64,000 bases of DNA from Liolophura sinensis (taxonomy: Eukaryota; Mollusca; Polyplacophora; Chitonida; Chitonidae): the NCBI RefSeq assembly GCF_032854445.1, contig NC_088298.1, positions 17,071,976 to 17,135,975 on the forward strand, in the 5' to 3' direction. A program made the translations under genes and the position numbers. The notes under the pieces were generated by a model. That model was not told where the DNA came from and made no database searches. It saw nothing but the letters and a program-made list of their open reading frames with translations. This document shows positions 22,800-33,834 of this stretch, one piece after another (the first letter of the stretch is position 1; the number at the start of each line of letters is the position of its first letter).

Positions 22800-24120
22800 G
22801 TTTTAAAAGCATTTAAAAAACGAATCCTGTTTTGCCTTTCAGCCATATGTTTATTGTGGAATGGTGAAACAACATCTCAAACAAAATTTAAACAGCATTT
22901 CTTTATACTTCCTTGACTCGATAACAGTACATTAATGAGCTTGACGTTAGTTTTTGTCATATTGTTTTGAAAACGTATGTGTACAGCGTTGATGAGAGGA
23001 AAGCTGTCTGGGATATGTTCTGAAGACTCTTTTTGAATGGCAAACAAAGTCACAATATATGAAATAACAAATATTTAACATCTTGGTTTTTGGACTGTCG
23101 GATATGTTTTGTAGGTTAATTAAGGCAACGTGGCTTTATTTCGGGGGAAATTTGTCCACTGGGGCTTTGTCCGGCTGGTGTCCTGGATTTTTGGCTCTTT
23201 TTTGTGAGCTCCAATTTTTCCACCCATACACCTCTGATCACCGTAGAGTAAGCCGTGTTTCCTGCTCATATATAATTGATTGACTTTTTATGAGCGAAAA
23301 ATTCTTGAGAACGACGTCAAACGCCACGCTAATTAAAAAATAAAAACGAGTTTATTAAAGGTTGTATTGATACCGCATACTGATTTAAGTCTGATTTGAG
23401 CCTGTCATACATTGGTAATATTCATTCATATTTTCTATGAAGAATATTTAATATCATGTCATAAACACTGATACAACTGTTCATCAGTTTACGTAGATTG
23501 GAGCAATATATTTTTAATAAGTATACCTTTCAGCGTAAAACAAAAAAAAATTGCGTAAAAGTACCTTGCAGCTTTTGTTCCACCGTTGAACGACTGGTTC
23601 AATGTAAATCTTTGGAAATCCAATTCGTTACTGTTTGTGGCGATGTAACGATGTAATTGATTTTTTCCGAAAATTCTTTATTTTTAGCAATCCTTTTTCA
23701 TCCTACACAAATTGTTTTTGATATCTAACACTATCTTTTCAACATTCTGGAGATAAATGTGAATGTTTTCGGCAAAGCCAAACAAAGGCATAGCTGGCAA
23801 GAGAAACCTGTGGTATCTGAGCACTGGACAAAGTCGTGCTGACTTAAGACATATGGCTATAACAATTAGAGACTATAAAGTAAAAGAGTTAGAGTTAATA
23901 GATCCCGAGAGAGACATGCATTATATCCTGTCGCGTTGTGTCGTCCTTCACAAGTAACATTGTCATTTCTAGGTGAACTTACCACGTCGTTAAGAAATGA
24001 ATACTGCCACGTTTAACCCTTCAACCTGTATACAAGGTACAGAGTGTCTGTGTAGCAGACTGTGACCTGAATTTGTATACTTGTAAATCAACCCGATATC
24101 TTAGAGTTCAAAATAAAAGA
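22800..24120. other. Mostly unassigned DNA
   Basis: A very degenerate family 1 tail may lie at about 23200-23335 (GCGAAAAATTCTTGAGAACGAC). Otherwise no gene or repeat is recognised. Short open frames at 23083 and 23763 have no recognisable domain. Confidence 0.4.
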
Positions 24121-24130
24121 AGGGTGGAGT

Positions 24131-24152
24131 GGGGGGGGGGGGGGGGGGGGGG
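24131..24152 (+). repeat. Poly-G tract (22 G)
   Basis: 22 consecutive G directly abutting the 5' end of a SINE family 1 copy. Confidence 0.9.
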
Positions 24153-24330
24153 CTGGCCGTAGGAGTGGGAGTCAGCACGCCAGCACGGCGCAATGACCCA
24201 GGAACCTCCCACCAATGCGGTCGCTGTGAATTCAAGGCTTCCTCTCCAGCCGTTTGTGGGAAGGTCTGCAGCAACCTGTGGATGGTCGTGGGTATCCTTT
24301 CACCATAACGTCAACCTTGTCAGAAAGACG
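24153..24330 (+). mobile_element. SINE family 1, head and middle
   Basis: Recognisable from GGCGCAATGACCCAGGA to GGTCGTGGGTATCC. Its tail is replaced by the repeated block that follows. Confidence 0.78.
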
Positions 24331-24332
24331 TC

Positions 24333-24560
24333 TTGTCTTTCACATGTACGATGGTTCTTGAGTAACTTGTCAAAAGCAGGTAGTTCATCCCTGGGGCTCC
24401 AGTTTTCTCCTCGCGTAATATTGATCTCCATCAATACACGTGGGACAGTTCTTCAGGAACTTGTCAAAGGGTCTGCGGTTTATCGCTGGAGCTCCGGTTT
24501 TCTCCATCAAAAACGCCATCGTAAAAAGGAAAACTACCTGATTATGGCGTTAAACATTAA
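24333..24560 (+). repeat. Two-copy block related to SINE family 4 tails
   Basis: Two diverged units, each with an AACTTGTCAAA stretch followed by GGTTTATC-like and CTCCGGTTTTCTCC-like blocks. They resemble the tail of the SINE at 46585 and the 108-bp array at 59059. Confidence 0.5.
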
Positions 24561-24934
24561 TTTATCAATTTCAGTTGAAATAGACGAACGTTTTCTAGAT
24601 CGCCATCTCGGAACGCAAGAAGGATATAGTGTTATTACATCGATATAGTACATATAAAGAAGAAATTTTCGAGATTCATAATCTTGGATTTCAACCCCTA
24701 TTCATGAAAGATGAATTAAATGACTGATTCGCTTTTTTGCCCAGGCACACACTGCATGAGTAAATGTTAAAGGAATTTTATTGAGATATTAACATAAAGA
24801 TAAGAACTCATTGACGACATATATTATAAATATTATCTATAACATCAACCTTAAAATCCATACATGTGAATGCATTTAATTAAGTGAAAAGAAGCAAAAA
24901 AAAAATATTGGTAATGATTTTAAGAACTGTTCTT

Positions 24935-25110
24935 ACACCAACAAAATTAATCAGTTAATTTTAACAGCGGATTGTCCTGTTAAATATAACATATATTCTA
25001 ATAATTCAACATAAAGATTCGATTAAACTAACAGAATGTTGTTTTGAATATAACTGCATATTATATGTTAAAATACCTTCTAGCATCACGCAGACAACAG
25101 GCTTTCTCTT
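24935..25110. mobile_element. Diverged palindromic element
   Basis: Arms AATCAGTTAATTTTAACAG and CTTCTAGCATCACGCAGAC match the arms of the element at 18453-18683. The centre is AT-rich. Confidence 0.6.
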
Positions 25111-27215
25111 AGTTTTTTGCTTACTTCATACGGGTGTTCTTTTGCTTCAATAGTGCGAAGGCATTAAGCTATAGACAACAGTTTGAGAGATTAAAGAGTA
25201 GATAAGCTGTTATTTGATACTTACTGGAAACTGGAGATAAGTGGGACAAACCTAATTTATGGCCTACTAAAGGTACCACTGAGTACCTATCACGCCGCCA
25301 TTCGTCCAAGACCACACTACTTCCAACGATACATAGCACACATTCAAGTATGTCACACGTGGAAAAGTTTGTCAGTCAGTTGCGAAATGTTGGTGGTTTA
25401 ACCCGTGCGCTCTCATTTTCTCCATCCACAAGACAGTAATTCTTTAACAAGAATTTAGAATAGTGAAGATGTTTTCCAGCATGTTTGTCAGGAAGTGTTT
25501 TTTTTTCTTTATTTAATTAAATGATCTTTAACGCCATATACCCAAGAATGTTTCACTTGTAGGATGGCGATCAGTTGTATGATTGGATCAAACCGGTGTG
25601 TTCGACATAAACGACCGTCCTTTGGCGTGTTACTGGACAACTTACAGTTGAAGTACACATTTGCACACTATGTTCTTGGAAAATACATTGCACAAACGGT
25701 CACGTGAGCGTCGTTGAACTTACTTTGTCAACAAGCTTGACTGAATTCCCTGTCCAAGGCCGGAGTTGACAAATGTGGTCTAGCGCTAAATAGTTTAAAT
25801 CATTCACTTTCCGTCTTAGAGCTATAACATGTCACACCTGTGAAATTCTCACAGTCAACCCAGGCATTACCCCTCTTAAATAATATGCCTTATACACAGT
25901 ACATACCTGTACCAGATATTGATCAATTGGTTCTGGCAATACTAGTCAATCAAGAAATCAACACACAATCAAATAGACAATCTGTGATTTGTACAATAAA
26001 TTAAAACCCATTCAAGTAGACAATCCAGTATTTTGTGGAATAAATCAAAACACGGTAAGTAGACAGTCCAGTATTTTGTACAATAAATCAACACAACTGA
26101 GTAGACAATCTAAAATTTTGCCACATTTTCCAACAACCACACAATCAATAAACAATAAGAAAGGTCCAAATCCAGGGCTTTGTGTCATTTACTGATCACA
26201 TTATTAATTGCTTGTTGATTTATGAATTGATCATTTATTACTTGTCAGAACAGATTGTTTCTGACCTACCTTAAATCTGAAGAATCGTGTTTACTTTCAC
26301 GACAAATACAACAACCGATTAGTCTGTTTGTCCGGAATGCTGTATAGGCGGGAGGCCCTGGAGGAGGAGTCGCATAAAACTCCTGTCTCGCAGTGGACTA
26401 ATCGGTTTAGGAGTTCAAATCCTGCTATAGTTGGATTGGATGTAGTCTATCTTCCGCAGCCGGGGACCCCCGTGGCCGAGTTCTCATTAAGTATACTGTT
26501 ACCTGTGTCAAGCCGTCATCATACACAGTACACTGCAAACATTAACGACGCATGGCATATATTTATAAAACCACACACACATAAATTAATATGCAAACGC
26601 CTTGCTGTTTTTTATTTGAACGCAAACGTCTTATCCATAAACGCGCTACATTATATGGTAGAACTATAGACGCATACATTTTTGCTAAAATATACATGTA
26701 ACCTGGCATCCTTTTCTACCATTGACGTTTTCAGTAAATTCATTTCCAACGTTTTCTCCAAAATGTGACATGTCTACTAGAGTGGTCAAATAGCTGTTTT
26801 TATTTTGCCTATTAGTTTTTCATGCGTATGGTCAGTGGTCGCTTAGCAACATGATGACTTATATCTGTATGTTATATAGATAATCTTGTGATCTTGTTAG
26901 GTCGTCTGCATGAAAAGGTTTGACTTGTACTGGGGCCGATTCCCAGCCTGTGCTTTAAAAGAAATGTTTCTTTCCTAATTTTCCTGATGTTACACCAGAA
27001 AAATAAAACTCTCCGACATCATATTCACAAATAATGCATATAAGGCTATAATCCATTTGGTGTAGCTAAAGACAAAGATAAGTACGTCAAGAAAAAAGTA
27101 CCCATGACTTGGTCGAAGAGGCAATATCTCTTTATTAGCGACCAACTGCAACACTTTGACAGCCGTTCAACGCATCTCCTGTGCCAATGGGTTTATACTG
27201 CATCTCTACTTGTTC
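25111..27215. other. Unassigned intergenic DNA
   Basis: At about 25960-26130 a short diverged tandem pattern (AGTAGACAATCCAGTATTTTG and AATAAATCAA) repeats three to four times with a period of about 45-60 bases. No gene recognised. The 113-codon frame at 26328 has no recognisable domain. Confidence 0.45.
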
Positions 27216-27217
27216 CT

Positions 27218-27437
27218 GGGGACCTCCGTGGCTCATTTGGTTAGCGCGCTACAGCAGCGTAATGACCCAGGAGCCTCCTACCAATGCGGTCGCTGTGAGT
27301 TGAAGTCCGTACGTGGGGAGGCCTTCCAGCAACTTCCCGGGCTCCGTCCGGTTTCCTCCCACCATAATGTTTGGCCGCCGTCGTGTAAGTGAAATATTCT
27401 TGAGTACGGTGTAAAACACCAATCACGTAAATAAATG
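27218..27437 (+). mobile_element. SINE family 1, internally shortened
   Basis: Head, tRNA-like boxes and tail (GTAAGTGAAATATTCTTGAGTACGG, AAATAAATG) are present. About 30-40 bases of the middle are missing after the B-box region. Confidence 0.88.
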
Positions 27438-27789
27438 CTTATTCCTAACACTGTGCAGAGGCATGTAACGGTCCACAACGTAATGCAGTCGTTTTGGTAA
27501 ATAAATAAGGGTATGTAGTGGGTGTAGTCTGGGCCAAACATATAAACATGTGGTATATTCTACTATATATACCACAACATTATTTCCTGAACCTCAATGT
27601 GCTTATTTAAGACAATCAGCAATGGCGAAACACCACGAATATGAAATATATAACATGCAGAATAGCTCATCACGATGGAAGATTCACTCTTAGGTTACAA
27701 TTGTCTACTCAACTAACTGTTTCAGTGGATTCAGTTTAGTTAAAATATAACAGATTCAAATGCTTTTCCAAAATGTATAATGTCAGGTA

Positions 27790-27930
27790 CTGCACCAAAC
27801 AAAATACAGAAAATTAGTCAATGTTAGATTGATTTAGATTTTAAATACAGAAATTTAGTCAATGTTGGATTGATTTAGTTTTTAAATACAGAAATTTAGT
27901 CAATGTTAGATTGATTTAGATTTTCAGAGT
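27790..27930. repeat. Three-copy tandem repeat, period about 49 bp
   Basis: Three copies of ACAGAAATTTAGTCAATGTT followed by GATTGATTTAG and TTTTAAAT. Confidence 0.8.
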
Positions 27931-28344
27931 TTATTACCGTGACGGAATTACTTTTAGTAGAAATTCCGTCACACCTGGTGAAAATGTAATTCCGCCACGC
28001 GTCATGATTTTCAGAATATGTGAAAATCTACTTTTGCTGTTCCAAAGAATACTTGTACCACTAAATACCAAGATACAATAAAGGGATGTTTCTGTTTAAT
28101 AATTTCCTCACACTGAATTTGCATATCACGTGACCAAGAAATAAACCCCAAGTAAGTGGCGGTGATTTTACCCCACAGCTGTTCATTGACTTCGTTGTTA
28201 CCTGTAGAACTTGGCCCTATTGTTCAAAAGTGTTATAAGACATGACCAGATTTAACTATAAGCCAAGTCTTCAACTTTGTAATTAACCCCAAAATAATTG
28301 CGTAACTGTAGACCCTATATTAAACATGAACTACACGTGCTGCT

Positions 28345-28594
28345 GTTATTTATTTATTTATTTGATTGGTGTCTTACGTACCGTACTCAAGAATATTTCA
28401 CTTACATGACGGCGGCCAGCATTATAAACCCAAGCACTCACTTGGGGAGCAAACCGGGCAGAGCCCGTGGGAAACCCACGACCATCCGCAGGTTGCTGAG
28501 AGACCTTCCCACGTACTGACAGTGACCGCATTGGTGAAAGGCCACTGAGTCATACGATGCGCAAGCGCGCTAACCGACTGAGCCACCTAGGCCC
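28345..28594 (-). mobile_element. SINE family 1, full length
   Basis: Minus strand, with an (ATTT)n tail on the left and a head ending near GAGCCACCTAGGCCC. A 23-base insertion (AAACCCAAGCACTCACTTGGG region) resembles the tail of SINE family 2. Short flanking TGCTGTT on both sides may be the target-site duplication. Confidence 0.88.
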
Positions 28595-28794
28595 TTGCTG
28601 TTGTTGTACTTTTGACTTTCGACAACCAAATTGCCTGCAGAATTTGGCCAAAATCTTAAATATAAAATATCATTCATTACCAGTATTGAGTATAAGTCTA
28701 CCTGAGCTTCCCATTAGCTGTACAATGACCTCAAGTTATACCTCTGTTCAGGGTAGGCCTAATTCCGTCACCGTAGAATTCATGATTATATGTG

Positions 28795-28862
28795 GCCTCA
28801 CACACCTATAATGATTCCTCGTCGTCATATGACTGAAAAATGTAAAAACTTAGGCACACATA
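28795..28862 (+). mobile_element. SINE family 3 tail remnant
   Basis: Only the last part is present: AATGATTCCTCGTCGTCATATGACTGAAAAATG. Confidence 0.6.
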
Positions 28863-28954
28863 GGGCCTACATTCTAAAAAATTTCAATCAACATCAAAGC
28901 CTTTTTTAAACGCCATTCTACTTAGGCCATATGGTGCGTGCTAGGGCGAGAGTG

Positions 28955-29540
28955 AAATAACCTGGTACAGTAAGGCAAAGAATCGACCCCAGAGAGGTAC
29001 GATAACAAAGTACAAAAGGCCTGATACGATAAGGCGAGGAATCGGCCCCAGAGAGGTAAGATAACAGAGTGCAATAGGCCTGATACGGTAAGGCGAGGAA
29101 TCGTCCCCAGAGAGGTACGATAACTTAGTGATCAGCATACAGATCTAACATAAAGATCAGCAATAACCAGAAGAATGCATTTACTGAAACTTTCATGTGT
29201 GTATTTCCACGTGATGTCAAAGTTTTGCTTTGGTTAAGGTTCGTCTTAATATGTAAAGCGTCTTAATATGTAAAACTTAATAATGGGGTCATTTTTTGTC
29301 ATATTTTGACAAGTCTGAAATCCGTATTTCTGTGGCAGTCCGCCAAGGCATCCTCCATAGTACAGTAGACTGCCGAAGTTGCTGTTGAGAACAGGTTGTA
29401 CTTCCACGAAGACTTCGAATCTTTGTGGCTCTTTTTCTTTTTTCTTCTTCTTTGGAAACATAATTTTGTGTGAGTAAAGATACAGGCCGTTTGGCATTAA
29501 ATCAGTGTTATCATGAATGAGAATGGTAAGCTATGGTATT
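28955..29540 (+). repeat. Dispersed repeat R1, copy 2
   Basis: Same ordered blocks as 18740-19365. Its left part contains three tandem copies of a 62-63 base unit starting CGATAAGGCG or GGTAAGGCGAGGAATCG. Confidence 0.75.
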
Positions 29541-29924
29541 ACGTAACATTTAGGAACTATAGTGAAATCATACGTGAATCCTGGTTGATAGCATGTGTGG
29601 TCCTCTTGTTATCATTAACATTAACATGTTATGCGTGGCGAGAAGTATAAGGCTGAAAGTTACATTTGTTATATATTTATTTAATTGATTAGCGCATAGC
29701 TGTGTGCTCCAGAATTTTTCACTAAGTTACATCAGTGGGCCAGTGATTGTCACAATTCCTCGATTTGATAACCTATACATGGCTTCGGTGCGTAATTGAA
29801 GCTTTACAAGTGAGGAAAAGAAGTGTAAAACAGAACTGAAAAAAGAAGTAGCCTTGCGAGTGTGTCAGCAGCTGTCACTCACAGCTATAGTCAGTTTCGC
29901 TACGTGTGGTGCAAAGTTTCTTGC

Positions 29925-30365
29925 ACTGGGGCCAGTTCCCCGCCTTACCATAGCAGGTTCTTTCAAAATCTCATCACAATTTGTAAATTTCCTGATCAGA
30001 AGTATGAAACTTGGTCGAATCACCTATAAAAGTTATATGACTATAAAAAAAGATGGTTAATTAGTAATAATCTGCCGAAAATGCACTCTCGATCCAAAAC
30101 GCCAATTTTTCTCTCAAACGAGGCACTGTGGTTTTAATTTACTCTATGAAGATCAAGGTTAACGTGAAAAATTTACTGAAGCTTTAGTGTGTTTTGGTTT
30201 TGGTCCCGTATTTGTGCTATAGTCTGTAAGGTAGCCTATCCTTCAAAGTACAGTGAACTAACTCAGTCACTATGGAAAATAGTTTGCATTCCTTTTTTTT
30301 TCTTTGGCAACATATGTTTGTGTGAGTAAAGATATGAATGAAGGCTGTAATGTATGGTATCAATA
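29925..30365 (+). repeat. Dispersed repeat R1, copy 3
   Basis: Blocks GGGGCCAGTTCCCCGCCTTACC, AATGCACTCTCGATCCAAAACGCC, TCTTTGGCAACATATG and GTGAGTAAAGATATG match copies 1 and 2, with a central deletion. Confidence 0.7.
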
Positions 30366-32325
30366 GTCATGTACATTAATCCGGGTTGAGTGTACATCTG
30401 GTCCTCTCGCTATCATTAACATTAACATTAACATGTTATGAGTAGCGAGACTGTAAGGCTGAACATTTGTTATACATGTATTGGTGCATAGCTGCATGCT
30501 CAAGAATTTTTTTTTCATTAAGATACATTTGAGGTGCAGTGATTTTCCCCACTCTACAGCGTCTAACACCAAAAAAAAAAAAGATATTTCAGTGTGACTG
30601 GAGTAGGCTACCGTTTTTCAATTTTAAGACCTACATTGCTTCAGTTCATGTTTGGAGCTTAAGAAGTCCTACGCTTGTCATATAATAGGAAGGAAAAGAG
30701 TAAAACAGAACTGCAAAAATGAAACAGCCTTCAGATGGCCAGCAGCTGTCAGTCACAGCTGTGGTCATTTTCACTTCTTGGGGTGCACAGTTTTGTGCAC
30801 TGAGGCAGATTCCACAACTTGGCTACGTTCTTGGCTACGGCAGCCTACTATTTAAGCATTTACAGTTTGAAAAAAAAACCCTATCTGAGGTAAATTGACA
30901 AGACGCCGTATTTCACCAGTCCATTTGCCAGCTAACTCAGAAAAGCATGATTAAGCATATCGAATATCACACTGACACTAAAACAACACCATTTAATTGT
31001 TTATTACCGTAGGCCTACCAGGCAATCAGTAGACATGCGTGTTAAAATGCTTTACTGTGAGTCTGCTGTATAGGCCTGCATGTATATATAGGTAAAACGG
31101 GCATCTCTTGGCACAATTCTCCTGAGGATGACTTAATTACAGTCGAAACACTGAGATTGTCTAAATGAATTTCCTCGAAGTCACTTTGACTTTGCTTTGA
31201 GTATGGCGGGCTGACAGAAAATAAGGATGTCTGTGCGTGCCACAACATTATCGCGCGTGTAACACCACAACGATTACGCTCCACCACTCAAACCTGTGGA
31301 ATGTCAGTGAATGTGGCGAAAGTTTGATACACATTTCTGGTCTGTTTTAGACCTTTTTTTTGTCCACCCTGATGAAGTAGGCAGACAAAAATGGATTCGT
31401 ACGGGGCCACGACGCCTGAACCACGAAGAGAAGCAACTCGTAAGGGTCTCAGTAGTGTTATATTCTCTGGACATTTCGTCCATATGTTTGTAAAATATTC
31501 ATATCTTCGTGGACTTGTTGACTGGTGTGCTCTACCGTCACATCCCGAATAATATGGAGACTCGTTGCACGCCTATCTAAACACTGCATGTATAAAATTT
31601 ATAAAAGAGTAAGACAGAAAAGTATTTTACATTAAACTCACACCTGATACAAAACAGGAAAGTAGCTAGTCCAGTTAAATTACACGTTGAGGTATCTTTT
31701 CGGTAATTTCTGAGTCAGGTAGGTATCAGAAATTGTTGGAAATAGGCCTCGACGTTTCATTTAATTGAATAGGAAGTAGCATGTACTATTTTATATGAGT
31801 ATCACTGCCAGGTAAGGCAAGGTGAGAATTCTGTAAATAAAACTTTAAAAGCAAAAGTTAGAGAGGTACATAGTTGCGGAATGTAACTCTGAATTGAGCA
31901 AGGCAGCCACTCTTTATACTGGGCTGGTGGAGTACCTTATATAGCCACAGGAGCAACTAGTGGTTTTACGCCATATCTGACAAGTCCATTTCTGAAGCCC
32001 AAAACAGCTGTCAACTGTCCCTCTTATCTCTCAGCTCACACACACCTGCAATTAACATCCCAAGTACCATGAGCATCAACTGTGTGTTCTCTGTAATTGG
32101 CTCCCCTGTTGTGAGACTCGCCAAACCAAAAGTGTCAGTGGCAATCACGTCTGTTCTTGAAAACTAATCCCTGCCTATTCTAGTTATTGAAATGGCAACT
32201 GCAGTAGGACTTTTTGGGTTAGGCCAACCTAAGAACAGGTTATTTAATTTGTAGGGGCATGAGGTTGATGTCGACTTAGGCTAAGGAACTTTTAATTCCT
32301 GTGTGAGCAGCGATAAATGTTCCTT
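30366..32325. other. Unassigned DNA upstream of the transporter gene
   Basis: 30850-30950 is the second copy of repeat R4, inverted relative to 11330-11430. The rest is unrecognised. Any 5' untranslated exon and promoter of the transporter could lie here, but I see no diagnostic signal. Confidence 0.4.
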
Positions 32326-32545
32326 ACCGTCAGTGCGACACATATGGCGATGTTTTTCTCCGTAACTCTTGCAACTGCGTTTCTCAGTGAGAGTTTCATG
32401 CACCCCACTCCACACTTAGCCTACATGTAAATGGATATATAAAATTGTATGCAGGCTTCATCAGAAGGCGATTACCAGCTACAGGTGCAACAAAATTTTA
32501 CTAATATTACTTTTTTACAGCGTTTGGATGGCCTCCGTGGCTCAT
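32326..32545 (+). repeat. Duplicated 215-bp segment, copy 1
   Basis: Matches 35105-35358 over its whole length (CACATATGGCG, TCTCCGTAACTCT, CACTCCACACTTAGCC, GTATGCAGGCTTCATCAG, CAACAAAATTTTACTAATATTAC). Both copies end in the first 16-17 bases of a SINE head (GGCCTCCGTGGCTCA), after which this copy diverges. Confidence 0.88.
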
Positions 32546-32636
32546 GTAGACTTATACTTTATACTGGTAATGAATGATATGTTATATTTAAGATTTTGGC
32601 CAAATTCTACAGCCAATTCGGTTGTCAAAAGTCAAA

Positions 32637-32827
32637 AGTATAAGAAGCTCATGCTGGCTTCCTCTCCGGTCGTACGTGGGAAGGTCTGGCAGCAACTTGC
32701 GGATGGGTTTCCCCCAGGCTGTGCCCGGTTTCCACTCACCATAATGCTGGCTGCTATCGTATAAGTGAAATATTGTTGAGTACGGTGTAAAACATCAATC
32801 AAATAAATAAATAAATAAAAGTATAAC
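32637..32827 (+). mobile_element. SINE family 1, 5'-truncated, with TSD
   Basis: Begins inside the middle region (GCTCATGCTGGC) and ends in (AAAT)n. AAAAGTATAA occurs directly before the start (near 32635-32644) and directly after the tail (near 32816-32826). Confidence 0.85.
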
Positions 32828-32829
32828 AG

Positions 32830-33300
32830 CAGCAGGGGCCAGGTATTATATATATTCATGTATATATATCGAAACACCATGTCATTGCAGTAAGCCGTCA
32901 TGTATAACCAGTGTATACTTTGAAATCAGAATTGGTTAACATAAAAATTTGTTTCATGCCATTTAAGTCTATGTCAAAAGCATCTAAAGGGTCTCATGCC
33001 TTGCACCAAATTATCAGCCATAGTTATCTAAATATCGTGCAATGTTTTCCATTTCCTCATACCTTTAAATTCGCATTTTATTTTTCACCACGTCTTCTGC
33101 TAATTGCTGCCTCATGCAAGTGAATTCCCTCGGGGTGCTTTATTGTCTCAAATAAAGCAACGGATAGTAATAGCCCAACCCATGCTCGCTTTCTTTCATT
33201 TAATTCACTGCATATCTCAGCTCTGTTTGCATATTTTATTATTTTTTCATGAAGGAAATATGAAAACACTTGTTTTGTTTTTTGTTATTTTTTAATTTGG
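32830..33300. other. Unassigned DNA
   Basis: TATATA-rich at 32850-32870. No gene or repeat recognised. Confidence 0.4.
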
Positions 33301-33640
33301 AGCATATGCTGTGGCCAAACATAAAAATACAAAATAGCCTCTTCTTGGGACATAAAAGTGGCTGAAATGCACAAGTTTACCACAGTCACTCCAGACATTA
33401 AGTAGCCTGCTATGGTGATGTCAGCAGGGATAGCTGTCCAAACAAATTAAGTGGGTATAGAGTATGAATTGGGGTGCTAAGCTGGTCGCATATCAGGTAT
33501 GTTCATCAATGGCGTTGACATAAAATATGCATAAAATAAAGTGGTTAAGAAATATTAAACATACCTTCGTAAGGAAATTTTTTCCCCTTTTTTGACGTAT
33601 ATGTCTTCATTTTTCTGAAAACTGTACTTTTTATTTGATA
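33300..33640 (+). repeat. Dispersed repeat R2, copy 2
   Basis: Same ordered blocks as copies at 10590 and 42650: TGGCCAAACATAAAA, AAGTAGCCTGCTATGGTGATGTCAG, GATAGCTGTC, GGTATGTTCAT and AATATGCATAAA. Confidence 0.65.
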
Positions 33641-33731
33641 GTATGGAAACCGTGTACGTTTTATGTAACCTTTGACATCTGCGCCTATTTGCTTAACCTA
33701 CGTGTAAATCTCTTTCCTTTTCCCCCCTCAG

Positions 33732-33834
33732 ACCTTCTCTAAACATTTCTCGTTTCCCTTAACTGCTGCCATGATGTCACTGGCTACCCCAGATAGCACT
33801 GATGATGAACTCTTTGATAGAAATCCATCAGAAG
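33732..33834 (+). CDS. SLC15A: Transporter exon 1 (contains start codon)
   Basis: Acceptor CCCCCCTCAG ends at 33731, so an upstream untranslated exon is likely. ATG at 33771 in GCTGCCATGATG context; coding part 33771-33834 (21 codons plus 1 base), acidic N-terminus. The frame is also open from 33732, so initiation further upstream cannot be excluded. Donor GTAAAG. Confidence 0.75.

Noticed and set aside
30930-31500. Possible retrotransposon coding remnant
   Set aside because: A few words looked suggestive, but no reverse transcriptase or other motif could be read in any frame.
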